A stretch of DNA of 33,907 nucleotides from an uncultured Ruminococcus sp. GTDB lineage: Bacteria > Bacillota > Clostridia > UBA1381. Positions within the stretch are counted from its first letter, which is position 1; every line of letters begins with the position of its first letter. The position numbers were made by a program, and so were the translations under genes. This document shows positions 1 to 6,724 of this stretch, piece after piece. Location of the stretch: assembly GCA_902796445.1 (NCBI GenBank), contig CADBPJ010000306.1:1-33907 (forward strand). The letters run 5' to 3'. A model generated the notes under the pieces. The model saw nothing but the letters and a program-made list of their open reading frames with translations, did no database searches and was not told where the DNA came from.

Positions 1-6
1 CAATTT

Positions 7-717
7 TTAATCCTCAGAATAAAACTCTTTCATATCATCAAGTCTTAAACACGCAAGCCTGCCTTTTTCCATATAGAACGGAGGCGGAACAGGAAACCCG
101 CTGCCACAGTCAATACCTATTGCATTTTCGCCATACCATATACATAGCGGATTGGTGCTTTTAAATTTTCTTGTAGGTGTATGACCGAAAATTATGGTAT
201 ATCCATCAGGAATTGCATCACCCTCTTTCCATTTGTGCCATACAGCAAATTCGGTTTCGGATTCATACTTACTCCCATACTCTGCGAAATTTTCAACGGG
301 TGAGCCGTGAACTAACCTGTACTTTATCCCATTAACCTCAATATCAATATTAAGCGGTAAAGAATGAAGATAATCAAAAATTTCTCTTTGCTCAGTCTTT
401 GGAAGTTTTGCCAAAATCTCAAAAGTGTCTAAGCCGTAGTTATCATACCACCTATCTTGTGCCTCAAATACTCGTACCAAATCAGATGTTGATTTATCAA
501 AATCAGCAGCTTCAAGCATCATATACTCGTGATTCCCTAAAAGTATTTTAACATTAGACATTTTCATGACTTCTTGTAAAAGCTCAATTCCATAAGGATG
601 TTGGTCAATTACATCTCCGAGAATATATAAAGTATCCTCTTTGGCAAGTTGAATTTACTCCAAAACAGAATGAAATGCCTTGGAATTACCATGAATATCG
701 GACATAACATAAATCAT
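7..717 (-). pseudogene. PP1-like metallophosphoesterase, broken by an in-frame stop codon
   Basis: This is a calcineurin-like phosphoesterase of the bacterial Ser/Thr protein phosphatase 1 type. Read from the ATG at 717, which has an AGGAGT ribosome binding site, the protein starts MIYVMSDIHGNS and carries the metal-binding motifs SDIHG, GDVID and GNHE in family order, then HG (VHGSP) and GHTPT. Codon 21 is TAA at 655-657, between the DIHG and GDVID motifs. One C-to-T change from CAA (Gln) would explain it. The only open remainder starts at the internal ATG at 567 and encodes 186 residues that lack the first two metal motifs, so it should be inactive even if translated. The promoter and RBS are still intact, which suggests a recent loss or a sequencing error. 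The family assignment is firm; that it is a true pseudogene is likely. Confidence 0.8.
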
Positions 718-747
718 TGTATTACACTCCTAACAAAATTTTTTGCT

Positions 748-776
748 ATTGTAGCGTAGATAGAATAAAAAATCAA
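748..776 (-). promoter_or_regulatory. Promoter of the broken phosphatase gene
   Basis: On the minus strand TTGATT (771-776) is followed after exactly 17 bases by TACAAT (748-753). This is a good sigma-A type promoter about 30 bases upstream of the original ATG at 717. Confidence 0.6.
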
Positions 777-890
777 GTTGTTTTGATGCTAAAAAATGAA
801 ATAATCTAATTTCTATGAAAAAGTCAATCTTTATCTGGACTTACTCCGTCTTCTGTGGTATTGTTTGTATTGCCAAAGGAGGTGAAAGGA

Positions 891-1043
891 ATGGCACATA
901 TAACACTACGAGATATTTATTGGGATGAATACGGAGTAGGCGGAATGGCTGTTGGTGATTTGGTACGAGCGATACAAAAAGGCTTACCAAACAAAAACAT
1001 AAAGAATTCTATGAAATGGCACTTATACAACATACAATTCTAA
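891..1043 (+). CDS. Small protein of unknown function (50 aa)
   Basis: I do not recognise this protein. A very strong ribosome binding site (AAAGGAGGTG) sits just before the ATG at 891, so I prefer this start to the in-frame one at 855. The product begins MAHITLRDIYWDEYGVGGMA and is a mix of acidic, aromatic and basic residues with no signal peptide, membrane segment or cysteine pair. It is followed 20 bases after the stop by a strong hairpin, so it looks like a short monocistronic unit. It lies between the broken phosphatase and the recombinase and could be an accessory or remnant of the same mobile region. The RBS is the best evidence that it is expressed. Confidence 0.45.
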   Translation: MAHITLRDIYWDEYGVGGMAVGDLVRAIQKGLPNKNIKNSMKWHLYNIQF

Positions 1044-1063
1044 CCATTAAACATATATTAAAT

Positions 1064-1104
1064 GAGGGCAACTCGCTATCGGATATCGATATTGAGTTGC
1101 CCTC
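1064..1104 (+). terminator. Hairpin after the small ORF
   Basis: An 11-bp perfect inverted repeat, GAGGGCAACTC (1064-1074) and GAGTTGCCCTC (1094-1104), can form a strong stem. It lacks a clean T-run, so it may be a terminator or an RNA-stabilising hairpin. Confidence 0.5.
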
Positions 1105-1158
1105 GTTCTATGAGTAAAATCAAAAGCGCAAATTATTGACATCGCCTATAAAAATTGG

Positions 1159-1173
1159 TATGTGGTATATAAT
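1159..1173 (+). promoter_or_regulatory. Promoter of the recombinase unit, overlapping a recombinase-arm-like sequence
   Basis: TATAAT at 1168-1173 is a consensus -10 box and predicts a transcript start near 1180, exactly where the structured leader begins. No -35 box is well placed: TTGACA at 1136-1141 is 26 bases away. The 9 bases at 1159-1167, TATGTGGTA, are identical to the arm of the inverted repeats that flank the switch, so the recombinase may bind its own promoter. Confidence 0.5.
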
Positions 1174-1179
1174 ATAACA

Positions 1180-1250
1180 GAAGCCTTGCATGGCAAGTCT
1201 TGGACTATGTCCTTGCTCGTATAAACGAGCACCGCTATATTGACGGCTTC
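1180..1250 (+). ncRNA. Structured multibranched leader RNA upstream of the recombinase
   Basis: An outer stem GAAGCC (1180-1185) / GGCTTC (1245-1250) can close three consecutive perfect hairpins: CTTGC-ATG-GCAAG (1185-1197, sharing one base with the outer stem), GGAC-TAT-GTCC (1202-1212) and TGCTCG-TATAAA-CGAGCA (1214-1231). The outer stem and three arms give a cloverleaf-like shape. It sits in the 5' leader of an XerC/D-type recombinase. I recall a computationally predicted cis-regulatory motif named xerDC in front of such genes in Clostridiales; I cannot verify that this is a member. The decamer ATGTCCTTGC occurs at 1207-1216 and again at 1257-1266, so an alternative fold is possible. Confidence 0.55.
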
Positions 1251-1267
1251 GCAAAAATGTCCTTGCA

Positions 1268-1283
1268 AGCAAAAATTTTTGCT
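1268..1283 (+). promoter_or_regulatory. Palindrome between leader RNA and recombinase start
   Basis: AGCAAAAATTTTTGCT is a perfect 16-bp palindrome located 36 bases upstream of the recombinase ATG. In RNA it could act as an attenuator-like hairpin coupled to the upstream fold; in DNA it could be an operator. No direct evidence separates these. Confidence 0.35.
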
Positions 1284-1319
1284 CATGGTAAAATATATAT
1301 CAAAAAGGAGATGTTGAGA

Positions 1320-2159
1320 ATGAAGAAAATTACAAACGAACTTATACAAAATTTTAAAACATATTTAGTTGAAGAAGAAAAATCCGATTCCACTATCGAG
1401 AAATATATTCGGGATATAACAGTATTTATGAATTGGCTGGAAAATGACGAGATTACAAAATGCAGAGTGTTGGAGTACAAAAAGGAGCTTATGGATAATT
1501 ATGCATCTACAAGTGTAAATTCTATTCTATCATCATTAAATAGTTTCTTTGCCTACAACGAATGGCACGATTGTAAAGTAAAAACCTTAAAAATTCAAAA
1601 ACAGATATTTGCAAATAAGGACAAAGAACTCACCAAAGCAGAATATGAAAGGTTATTAAAAGCGGCGCAGAGCAAAAATAACAAAAGACTCTATTACCTT
1701 ATGCAAACAATATGTTCATCAGGTCTACGCGTGTCAGAATTAAAGTATGTTGATGTAAATGCTGTAAGATCAGGACAAGCACTTATTAATTGCAAAGGCA
1801 AAATGCGGATAGTGCTACTTCCAAAAGAACTTTGTAAAATGCTCAAAGGATATATTAAAGAGCAAGGTATAAAAGAAGGTCCAGTATTTGTAAGCAGAAA
1901 CGGGAAACCGCTTGACAGGTCGAATATATGGAAAATGCTTAAAGGCTTGTGTGAAAATGCAGGAGTGTCCAAAGATAAAGTGTTTCCGCATAACTTAAGA
2001 CATTTGTTCGCAAGAACATACTACTCACTGCAAAAAGATATAGTTCGCCTTGCAGACATCCTCGGTCATTCCAGTGTAAATACTACTCGCATATACACTA
2101 TGGAATCAGGAACAGTCCACAGAATGCACATAGAAAAACTCGGACTTCTGCGATGCTAA
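1320..2159 (+). CDS. Xer-like tyrosine recombinase, probable DNA invertase
   Basis: This is a site-specific tyrosine recombinase of the XerC/XerD/phage-integrase family, 279 residues. I chose the ATG at 1320 because GGAG at 1307-1310 is 9 bases upstream; the ATG at 1311 touches the RBS and the longer reading frame from 1200 overlaps the leader RNA. The N-terminal SAM-like core-binding domain spans about residues 1-95. The catalytic domain keeps the full set: R137 in SSGLRVSEL, K161, H224 and R227 in HNLRH, H250 in LGHSS and the nucleophile Y259. The stop codon lies 7 bases before an inverted-repeat-bounded segment that carries a promoter, so its likely job is to invert that segment and switch the downstream surface genes. 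Expression may be set by the leader RNA and by self-binding at the promoter. Confidence 0.88.
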   Translation: MKKITNELIQNFKTYLVEEEKSDSTIEKYIRDITVFMNWLENDEITKCRVLEYKKELMDNYASTSVNSILSSLNSFFAYNEWHDCKVKTLKIQKQIFANKDKELTKAEYERLLKAAQSKNNKRLYYLMQTICSSGLRVSELKYVDVNAVRSGQALINCKGKMRIVLLPKELCKMLKGYIKEQGIKEGPVFVSRNGKPLDRSNIWKMLKGLCENAGVSKDKVFPHNLRHLFARTYYSLQKDIVRLADILGHSSVNTTRIYTMESGTVHRMHIEKLGLLRC

Positions 2160-2165
2160 ATAAAA

Positions 2166-2191
2166 AACAACATAATTCACATTATGTGGTA
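2166..2191. repeat. Left recombination site of the invertible segment
   Basis: The site has the form expected for a tyrosine recombinase: left arm AACAACATAA (2166-2175), 6-bp centre TTCACA (2176-2181), right arm TTATGTGGTA (2182-2191). Bases 2170-2191 are a perfect 22-bp inverted copy of 2428-2449. The outer arm differs from the ideal TACCACATAA at two positions. The centre is the reverse complement of the right site's centre, so recombination would invert the DNA between them rather than delete it. Confidence 0.82.
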
Positions 2192-2225
2192 AAAACAGGC
2201 ACATACATATACCTTACACGAAAAT

Positions 2226-2254
2226 ATTGTAACACCAAAACCTCGATTTGTCAA
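2226..2254 (-). promoter_or_regulatory. Invertible promoter P1
   Basis: TTGACA (2249-2254, perfect consensus) and TACAAT (2226-2231, 5 of 6) are separated by exactly 17 bases on the minus strand. It lies on the exit side of the internal hairpin, so its transcript leaves the segment unimpeded. Confidence 0.75.
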
Positions 2255-2312
2255 TGATTTACGCACAATTTGATGAATTTAGTCGATTTGAACAATATAA
2301 ATGAAACACAAA

Positions 2313-2348
2313 TAGACCAATGGCACTAAAAGATATTCCATTGGTCTA
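2313..2348 (-). terminator. Hairpin inside the invertible segment
   Basis: TAGACCAATGG (2313-2323) and CCATTGGTCTA (2338-2348) form a perfect 11-bp stem. On the minus strand the sequence after the stem is T-rich, on the plus strand it is not, so it fits a terminator for the P2 transcript and separates P2 from P1. Confidence 0.5.
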
Positions 2349-2414
2349 AGAATCGTTGTAAAAATGCGAATCTTAAACTTATGCAAGTTTCACTACACTG
2401 TTTTACATTGTTTT

Positions 2415-2443
2415 ATTATATCATCAATACCACATAATGTGAA
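2415..2443 (-). promoter_or_regulatory. Invertible promoter P2 with its -35 box in the crossover site
   Basis: TTCACA (2438-2443) and TATAAT (2415-2420) are 17 bases apart on the minus strand. The -35 box is the 6-bp centre of the right recombination site. Because the left site holds the same hexamer on the plus strand, the promoter is rebuilt intact after inversion. Its transcript would meet the hairpin at 2313-2348 after about 60 bases. Confidence 0.55.
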
Positions 2444-2453
2444 TTATGTGGTA
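2428..2453. repeat. Right recombination site of the invertible segment
   Basis: Perfect dyad: TACCACATAA (2428-2437), centre TGTGAA (2438-2443), TTATGTGGTA (2444-2453). Ten-bp arms around a 6-bp centre match the binding and crossover layout of Xer-type recombinases. Confidence 0.82.
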
Positions 2454-2733
2454 AGTGCATCTTTTTTTAGATGACAAAAGAGCAAACGATCGGAAATTTC
2501 TAAAAGAAGTGATATTTGATATATAGTGAGAAAGAAAAGGCTCAACATGTTGCACTATTTTTGTTTGTGGGGTAATGAGGGGTTTTCGGAAGAAAAACTA
2601 ATGTTTATAAGGGTATTAAAAAGTTAAATTAGAAAAGGGTAAATAATATGTTTTGCTCACTTTGGTTAGATAGCGGATAGTACCGCTGTTTTGGATATAA
2701 ATTATGTACAAATTATTTTAGGAGGATTATTTA
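2454..2733. other. Leader region between the switch and the surface protein gene
   Basis: There is no gene here that I can support. It holds CATCT and AGATG around a T7 run (2458-2474), a 4-bp hairpin GCGG/CCGC (2674-2686) and a possible 10-codon leader peptide at 2649-2681. I see no convincing resident promoter and no riboswitch I can identify, which supports dependence on the invertible promoter. A strong RBS (AGGAGG) precedes the ATG at 2734. Confidence 0.5.
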
Positions 2734-5700
2734 ATGAACACAAAAGTGATTAAGACAAACAAAATGTTATCGTTGTTATTGACAATAACAATGATAGCAA
2801 CAATGGTTTTGCCGATGTCTGTATTTGCAGCGACAGAGCCGACAATTACAACTGATCTTAATACAAAGAGACTTGTAATTGATGAAACAATGGAATTTAC
2901 AGTTACAACAGAAAAAAATGATGGTACGCAAATTGTAAAAGGAAAGTTTGAAGTAACTGCTAATGTCGGGGATTTTAAATTAGAGTATGAGGAATCATCA
3001 ACCCCCGAAGAAGATTGGCATGTTATTCCAAATGTTGACGAAACACCATTAGTAACAGGTACTTTTGGCCCTTCGACAGGTTTTCCGGTTATGAATGCAA
3101 CATCGAAGTTCAGAGTTACATTTAACACGCCCGGTACTTATGACATTAAGGTAAGCTTAGTTGATGTATCAACATCAGCGTATGTGTGCTTTAAAGATAT
3201 TCAGGTTACAGTATTAGATTATGCGGATTACAGTGATTTGAATACAGCTATTGCGACTGCGAATGCTCTTAATGAGGATGACTATACAGCAACAAGCTAT
3301 GCAGAGTTAAAAACTGCGGTTGAAACGGCAGAAGCTTTTGTTGCACAGCCGAAAGTTGCATCGGACGAGCAGGCTACGGTTGATACATATACTGACGCAA
3401 TCGTAAATAAAAAAAATGCGTTGGTTAAAATGAAAACTGTTGACTTTACAGCGGTAGCTGTAGCAGATGATGCAAGTGTAAACTATGCGAAAGCGACAAA
3501 AATTGTAATGATTTTTGCAGAGCCTATTGCTGATGGAGCAGATATTCTTTCAAATCTTTCAATTAAGGATAAGATTCAGTCAGCAGCTTGGAGAGATACA
3601 TCAAATACTGTGTATGAATTAGTTCTGAAAAGTGATGCGAATTTGAATAACGGAACAAAAATTACATATACAACAAACGATTCTATAAAAACAAAAACAG
3701 GATATGTATTAAATACTGTTTCAGATATTGAGGTAATTGGAAACTTAGAAGAAGCATCTGCAATGGTTACAGCCACAAAGATGGCTGCAACAATTGTTAA
3801 GGCTTCTGACAAACCCGGCGTAGTTGCAGGCGATAAGATTGTATTTGTATTTAACGCACCAATCAAAGATAATCCGGCAACAATTACCATTGACGGTAAA
3901 ACAGCAAATGCAGTTACAGGAACGGCTAATACAGTATACGAATTAACTTTAACAGGTACTGAAAACTATACAGATGCTTCTACATTTGATTATGGCTCAA
4001 TTACAGACGTTCCATTAAATGGTACATTTGGCACAGCAGTTGCACCGAGAGCTATGAGGGCATATGCTATTGATAACGATGGAACTGAACTCGTGTACAA
4101 TAATGTTGATGGCACTGTTTACAAAGATCAGATTGTTGTTGTATTTGATACTCCCACAAATAAGGCGAATGATATTTCAAAGATTAGTGTTGTAGGTACA
4201 GGTTATACAGCTTCTTTGGGAACAAAAGCAGAACTTAACTGGGAAGACGATGGTACAAAACTTGTTATAACATTAGGACAGGATACCGTAATTAAAAAAG
4301 GTGCAACAATTGATTTAACAAATCTCGGTATTATGGATAAATATGACATAGTTTCTGCTGATAGTACAACACTGGAACTTGATATTGAGGGTTCATTCGG
4401 TTATACAACAAAACCAAGAATCACAAAAGCGGTTGCATTTACACAAGGTGAACTTGACTATATTAGAATTTTCTTTAACACACAAGTAAAAGTTGTTGGT
4501 GAAGTGGGAGTCACAACCGGTTTCCCAATGACAAATATAATACGTGAAGGATTGAATACCACTGTTCCCGGACTTACATATTATGAATTTGTAATGCCTA
4601 AAGATGGACATGGTGAATTTACAAGCAAACAATATACCATTGCATTGAGCGGACTTGTGGACAAAGATACAGGTACTATAGCATTGGATACAACACCGGT
4701 TGATATTATTGGCGGATTTATCTCTCCGATTGTCCCTGAAGTGTTAGATGTAGTTGCACTTAGTCAGGATGGCAGCGGTATCGCAAAGATGGGAGATAAG
4801 ATTCTTGTTATATTCAACATTGCGGTTGAAGGCGGAAACATAACACTCCTTAACAACAATTTCGGTACAAATAGACCTGATGATGCGATAGAAGGAAATG
4901 TTCTTACAATTACATTGGGTGAAAATACAACAGTTAAAGTTGGCGATAAGATTAGAGTTAGTGATTTCGTAGATAGTGCGACCTTATCAGCTAAGATGAA
5001 AACAGAGGATATTGCTATTGGCGGAACATTTGGTAAGATTATTGAACCAAAAGTTCTTAGCATTACAGCTATGAGTAAAGACGGAAGTGGTGTTGCTAAG
5101 GCTGGCGATGAAATTGTAGCAGTGTTTAACACATCTGTTAAAGTAACACATATTAATGGTACACCTGTTACAGAAAAAACTGGTGCAGTTTACACATATG
5201 TTTTAACTAAAGCTGGCGAATATGAAGTTGGCGGTGCATTTGAGTTAACTGTGGAAAGCGTAGACACAGGGTTAACTTATGTGTTAGACAAGGTTGGAAA
5301 AGAAGAAACAGATGATGCGGTTGTAGGTGGAAGCTTTGGTTGGAGTGAAATGCCGAAAGTAAAATCTGTGGTATTGTCAGAAACAGAGGGAAAGGAAATA
5401 ATAACTGTTGTTTTTGATAGAGCAACCAATATGCAGTCAATCTCAAATGCAACACTTGCAACATTTAGAACAAATAATGCACACTTGGGTACTGATGTAA
5501 CTGCAATGTGGGAGAATAATACAGTTCTTAAAATTACACTTGGAGCAAGTGCAACAACAAGAGAAACAGATGTATTGAATCTTTCGGCGTTGGGAATTAA
5601 GGCAGATGACACAGGTGCGGAAATTACAGGGATTGATGCACTTGCAATTAAAGGATTATTAGTTCCAGTTGTGAAAAATGTGACAGCAGCAGATGGCAAA

Positions 5701-6660
5701 ATTACAATTAATTTCTCATCAAGAACAAATGGTGTAGCGAATATTTCTAATTTTACTTCATTATTTGGTGTTGGTGCAACAACAGCATGGAGTAACTACA
5801 ATAGAACGCTTACAATTACCCTTGGTCAAAACTATACAATCAGAAATAATGGTTACGTTGTCTTGAATGGTATGGGCATTACTGACGGATTTACAGGTGA
5901 ACACAGTGTGATAGGTGAATACAGAGTTGTTGGTGACATTGCTTCCAATAAGGTTGCAGTAGTAAGTGTTATAGCTCAGAGCACAAATAAGGCGATTGAA
6001 ACAGCACATAAAGGTGATACAATTGTTATTAAGTTTAACAGTGCTACGGATTTAAAAGGTTTTGCGTTGAACACACCTATTTCAGCTGCTGATGTTGACA
6101 CATTTATTTCAGTTGAAGGTGGCAACGAAGCTGCATTTGGTACAGGATACACTGGTATTTGGACAGCTTATGATAGATTTGTTATCAACCTTGGCGGTTC
6201 CACAACAGAGGGTGAAGGCGAGAGTGCTGTAACAACAGGAGTTGATCCTTCAATTACCATAGATAACATTATCAAAATCAAAAATGTGAAATTTGCAGAT
6301 GGTACAGGCAAGATGGATGATGCTTCTATCGCATTAACCGGAAGCTTTGACGGAAGAGAATTCCTTATCAAGAAGAATGATAACATAACAACAGTTGGTG
6401 CAGATTGTAGAGTTAAGGCATCTGTGGAATATATCTACGGAGAAAAAACACCGACAATCGTATGTGTAGCATACAAGGAAGCTACTGTTGCCGGTATTAT
6501 GAGAATGACATTGTCAATCAATGACAAAGTTGAGTCAGTGTTCGAGTTTGCTAATGGTGCGGATATTACATCAGCAAAAATCTTTGTATTTGACGATGCG
6601 TTTAGTGATATTACTGCAAGTCCAGAGGTATTAGCAAAAACAATTGAAATAACAAAATAA
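2734..6660 (+). CDS. Large repetitive secreted surface protein with FIVAR domain
   Basis: A 1308-residue exported protein. Residues 1-33 are a signal peptide (basic start, hydrophobic core, cleavage likely after MSVFA). Residues about 34-160 look like an Ig-type beta domain. Residues about 163-233, starting at YSDLNTAIATANALNEDDYT, match the FIVAR three-helix fold found in Gram-positive adhesins. From about 236 to 1210 there are eight or nine modules of about 100 residues; several open with a block like VxAxSxDGSGxAKAGDxIxxxFN and close with GGTFG or GGSFG. The last 100 residues form a separate end domain. There is no SLH, LPXTG or transmembrane anchor, so the protein is either released or held by a partner such as the SLH protein encoded next. 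Start supported by AGGAGG. It lies directly downstream of the invertible promoter and is its most likely target. An adhesin or S-layer role is inference. Confidence 0.85.
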   Translation: MNTKVIKTNKMLSLLLTITMIATMVLPMSVFAATEPTITTDLNTKRLVIDETMEFTVTTEKNDGTQIVKGKFEVTANVGDFKLEYEESSTPEEDWHVIPNVDETPLVTGTFGPSTGFPVMNATSKFRVTFNTPGTYDIKVSLVDVSTSAYVCFKDIQVTVLDYADYSDLNTAIATANALNEDDYTATSYAELKTAVETAEAFVAQPKVASDEQATVDTYTDAIVNKKNALVKMKTVDFTAVAVADDASVNYAKATKIVMIFAEPIADGADILSNLSIKDKIQSAAWRDTSNTVYELVLKSDANLNNGTKITYTTNDSIKTKTGYVLNTVSDIEVIGNLEEASAMVTATKMAATIVKASDKPGVVAGDKIVFVFNAPIKDNPATITIDGKTANAVTGTANTVYELTLTGTENYTDASTFDYGSITDVPLNGTFGTAVAPRAMRAYAIDNDGTELVYNNVDGTVYKDQIVVVFDTPTNKANDISKISVVGTGYTASLGTKAELNWEDDGTKLVITLGQDTVIKKGATIDLTNLGIMDKYDIVSADSTTLELDIEGSFGYTTKPRITKAVAFTQGELDYIRIFFNTQVKVVGEVGVTTGFPMTNIIREGLNTTVPGLTYYEFVMPKDGHGEFTSKQYTIALSGLVDKDTGTIALDTTPVDIIGGFISPIVPEVLDVVALSQDGSGIAKMGDKILVIFNIAVEGGNITLLNNNFGTNRPDDAIEGNVLTITLGENTTVKVGDKIRVSDFVDSATLSAKMKTEDIAIGGTFGKIIEPKVLSITAMSKDGSGVAKAGDEIVAVFNTSVKVTHINGTPVTEKTGAVYTYVLTKAGEYEVGGAFELTVESVDTGLTYVLDKVGKEETDDAVVGGSFGWSEMPKVKSVVLSETEGKEIITVVFDRATNMQSISNATLATFRTNNAHLGTDVTAMWENNTVLKITLGASATTRETDVLNLSALGIKADDTGAEITGIDALAIKGLLVPVVKNVTAADGKITINFSSRTNGVANISNFTSLFGVGATTAWSNYNRTLTITLGQNYTIRNNGYVVLNGMGITDGFTGEHSVIGEYRVVGDIASNKVAVVSVIAQSTNKAIETAHKGDTIVIKFNSATDLKGFALNTPISAADVDTFISVEGGNEAAFGTGYTGIWTAYDRFVINLGGSTTEGEGESAVTTGVDPSITIDNIIKIKNVKFADGTGKMDDASIALTGSFDGREFLIKKNDNITTVGADCRVKASVEYIYGEKTPTIVCVAYKEATVAGIMRMTLSINDKVESVFEFANGADITSAKIFVFDDAFSDITASPEVLAKTIEITK

Positions 6661-6724
6661 ATTTAATTTGTATGGAGTTGAACAAATCCTCAACCCCTTA
6701 CAATTAAGAGTGAGGTGTTTAATT

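Larger units (their letters stand above)
2192..2427. promoter_or_regulatory. Invertible promoter segment (236 bp between repeats)
   Basis: This non-coding segment carries two minus-strand promoters separated by a hairpin. P1 is TTGACA (2249-2254), 17 bases, TACAAT (2226-2231). P2 is TTCACA (2438-2443, inside the right repeat), 17 bases, TATAAT (2415-2420). I find no comparably good promoter on the plus strand. In the orientation given both promoters fire toward the 3' end of the recombinase gene, so the surface genes at 2734 onward should be OFF. Inversion would map P1 to about 2365-2393 on the plus strand, with a start near 2400 and a leader of about 330 bases before the ATG at 2734. Confidence 0.75.

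Noticed and set aside
1200-1319. N-terminal extension of the recombinase
   Set aside because: It would translate the structured leader RNA, has no RBS, and the ATG at 1320 has a well-placed GGAG and the expected family N-terminus.
2649-2681. Possible 10-codon leader peptide before the surface gene
   Set aside because: Weak RBS, no regulatory codons and no clear alternating hairpins; noted only in the leader-region entry.
2454-2733. Cyclic-di-GMP riboswitch in the surface-gene leader
   Set aside because: A GCAAAC string caught the eye, but the conserved GEMM core and tetraloop receptor pairing cannot be built from the surrounding bases.
2727-6386. Several open minus-strand frames of 70-140 codons within the large surface gene
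   Set aside because: They are antisense shadows of a long repetitive Thr/Ala/Val-rich gene, without RBSs or recognisable domains.
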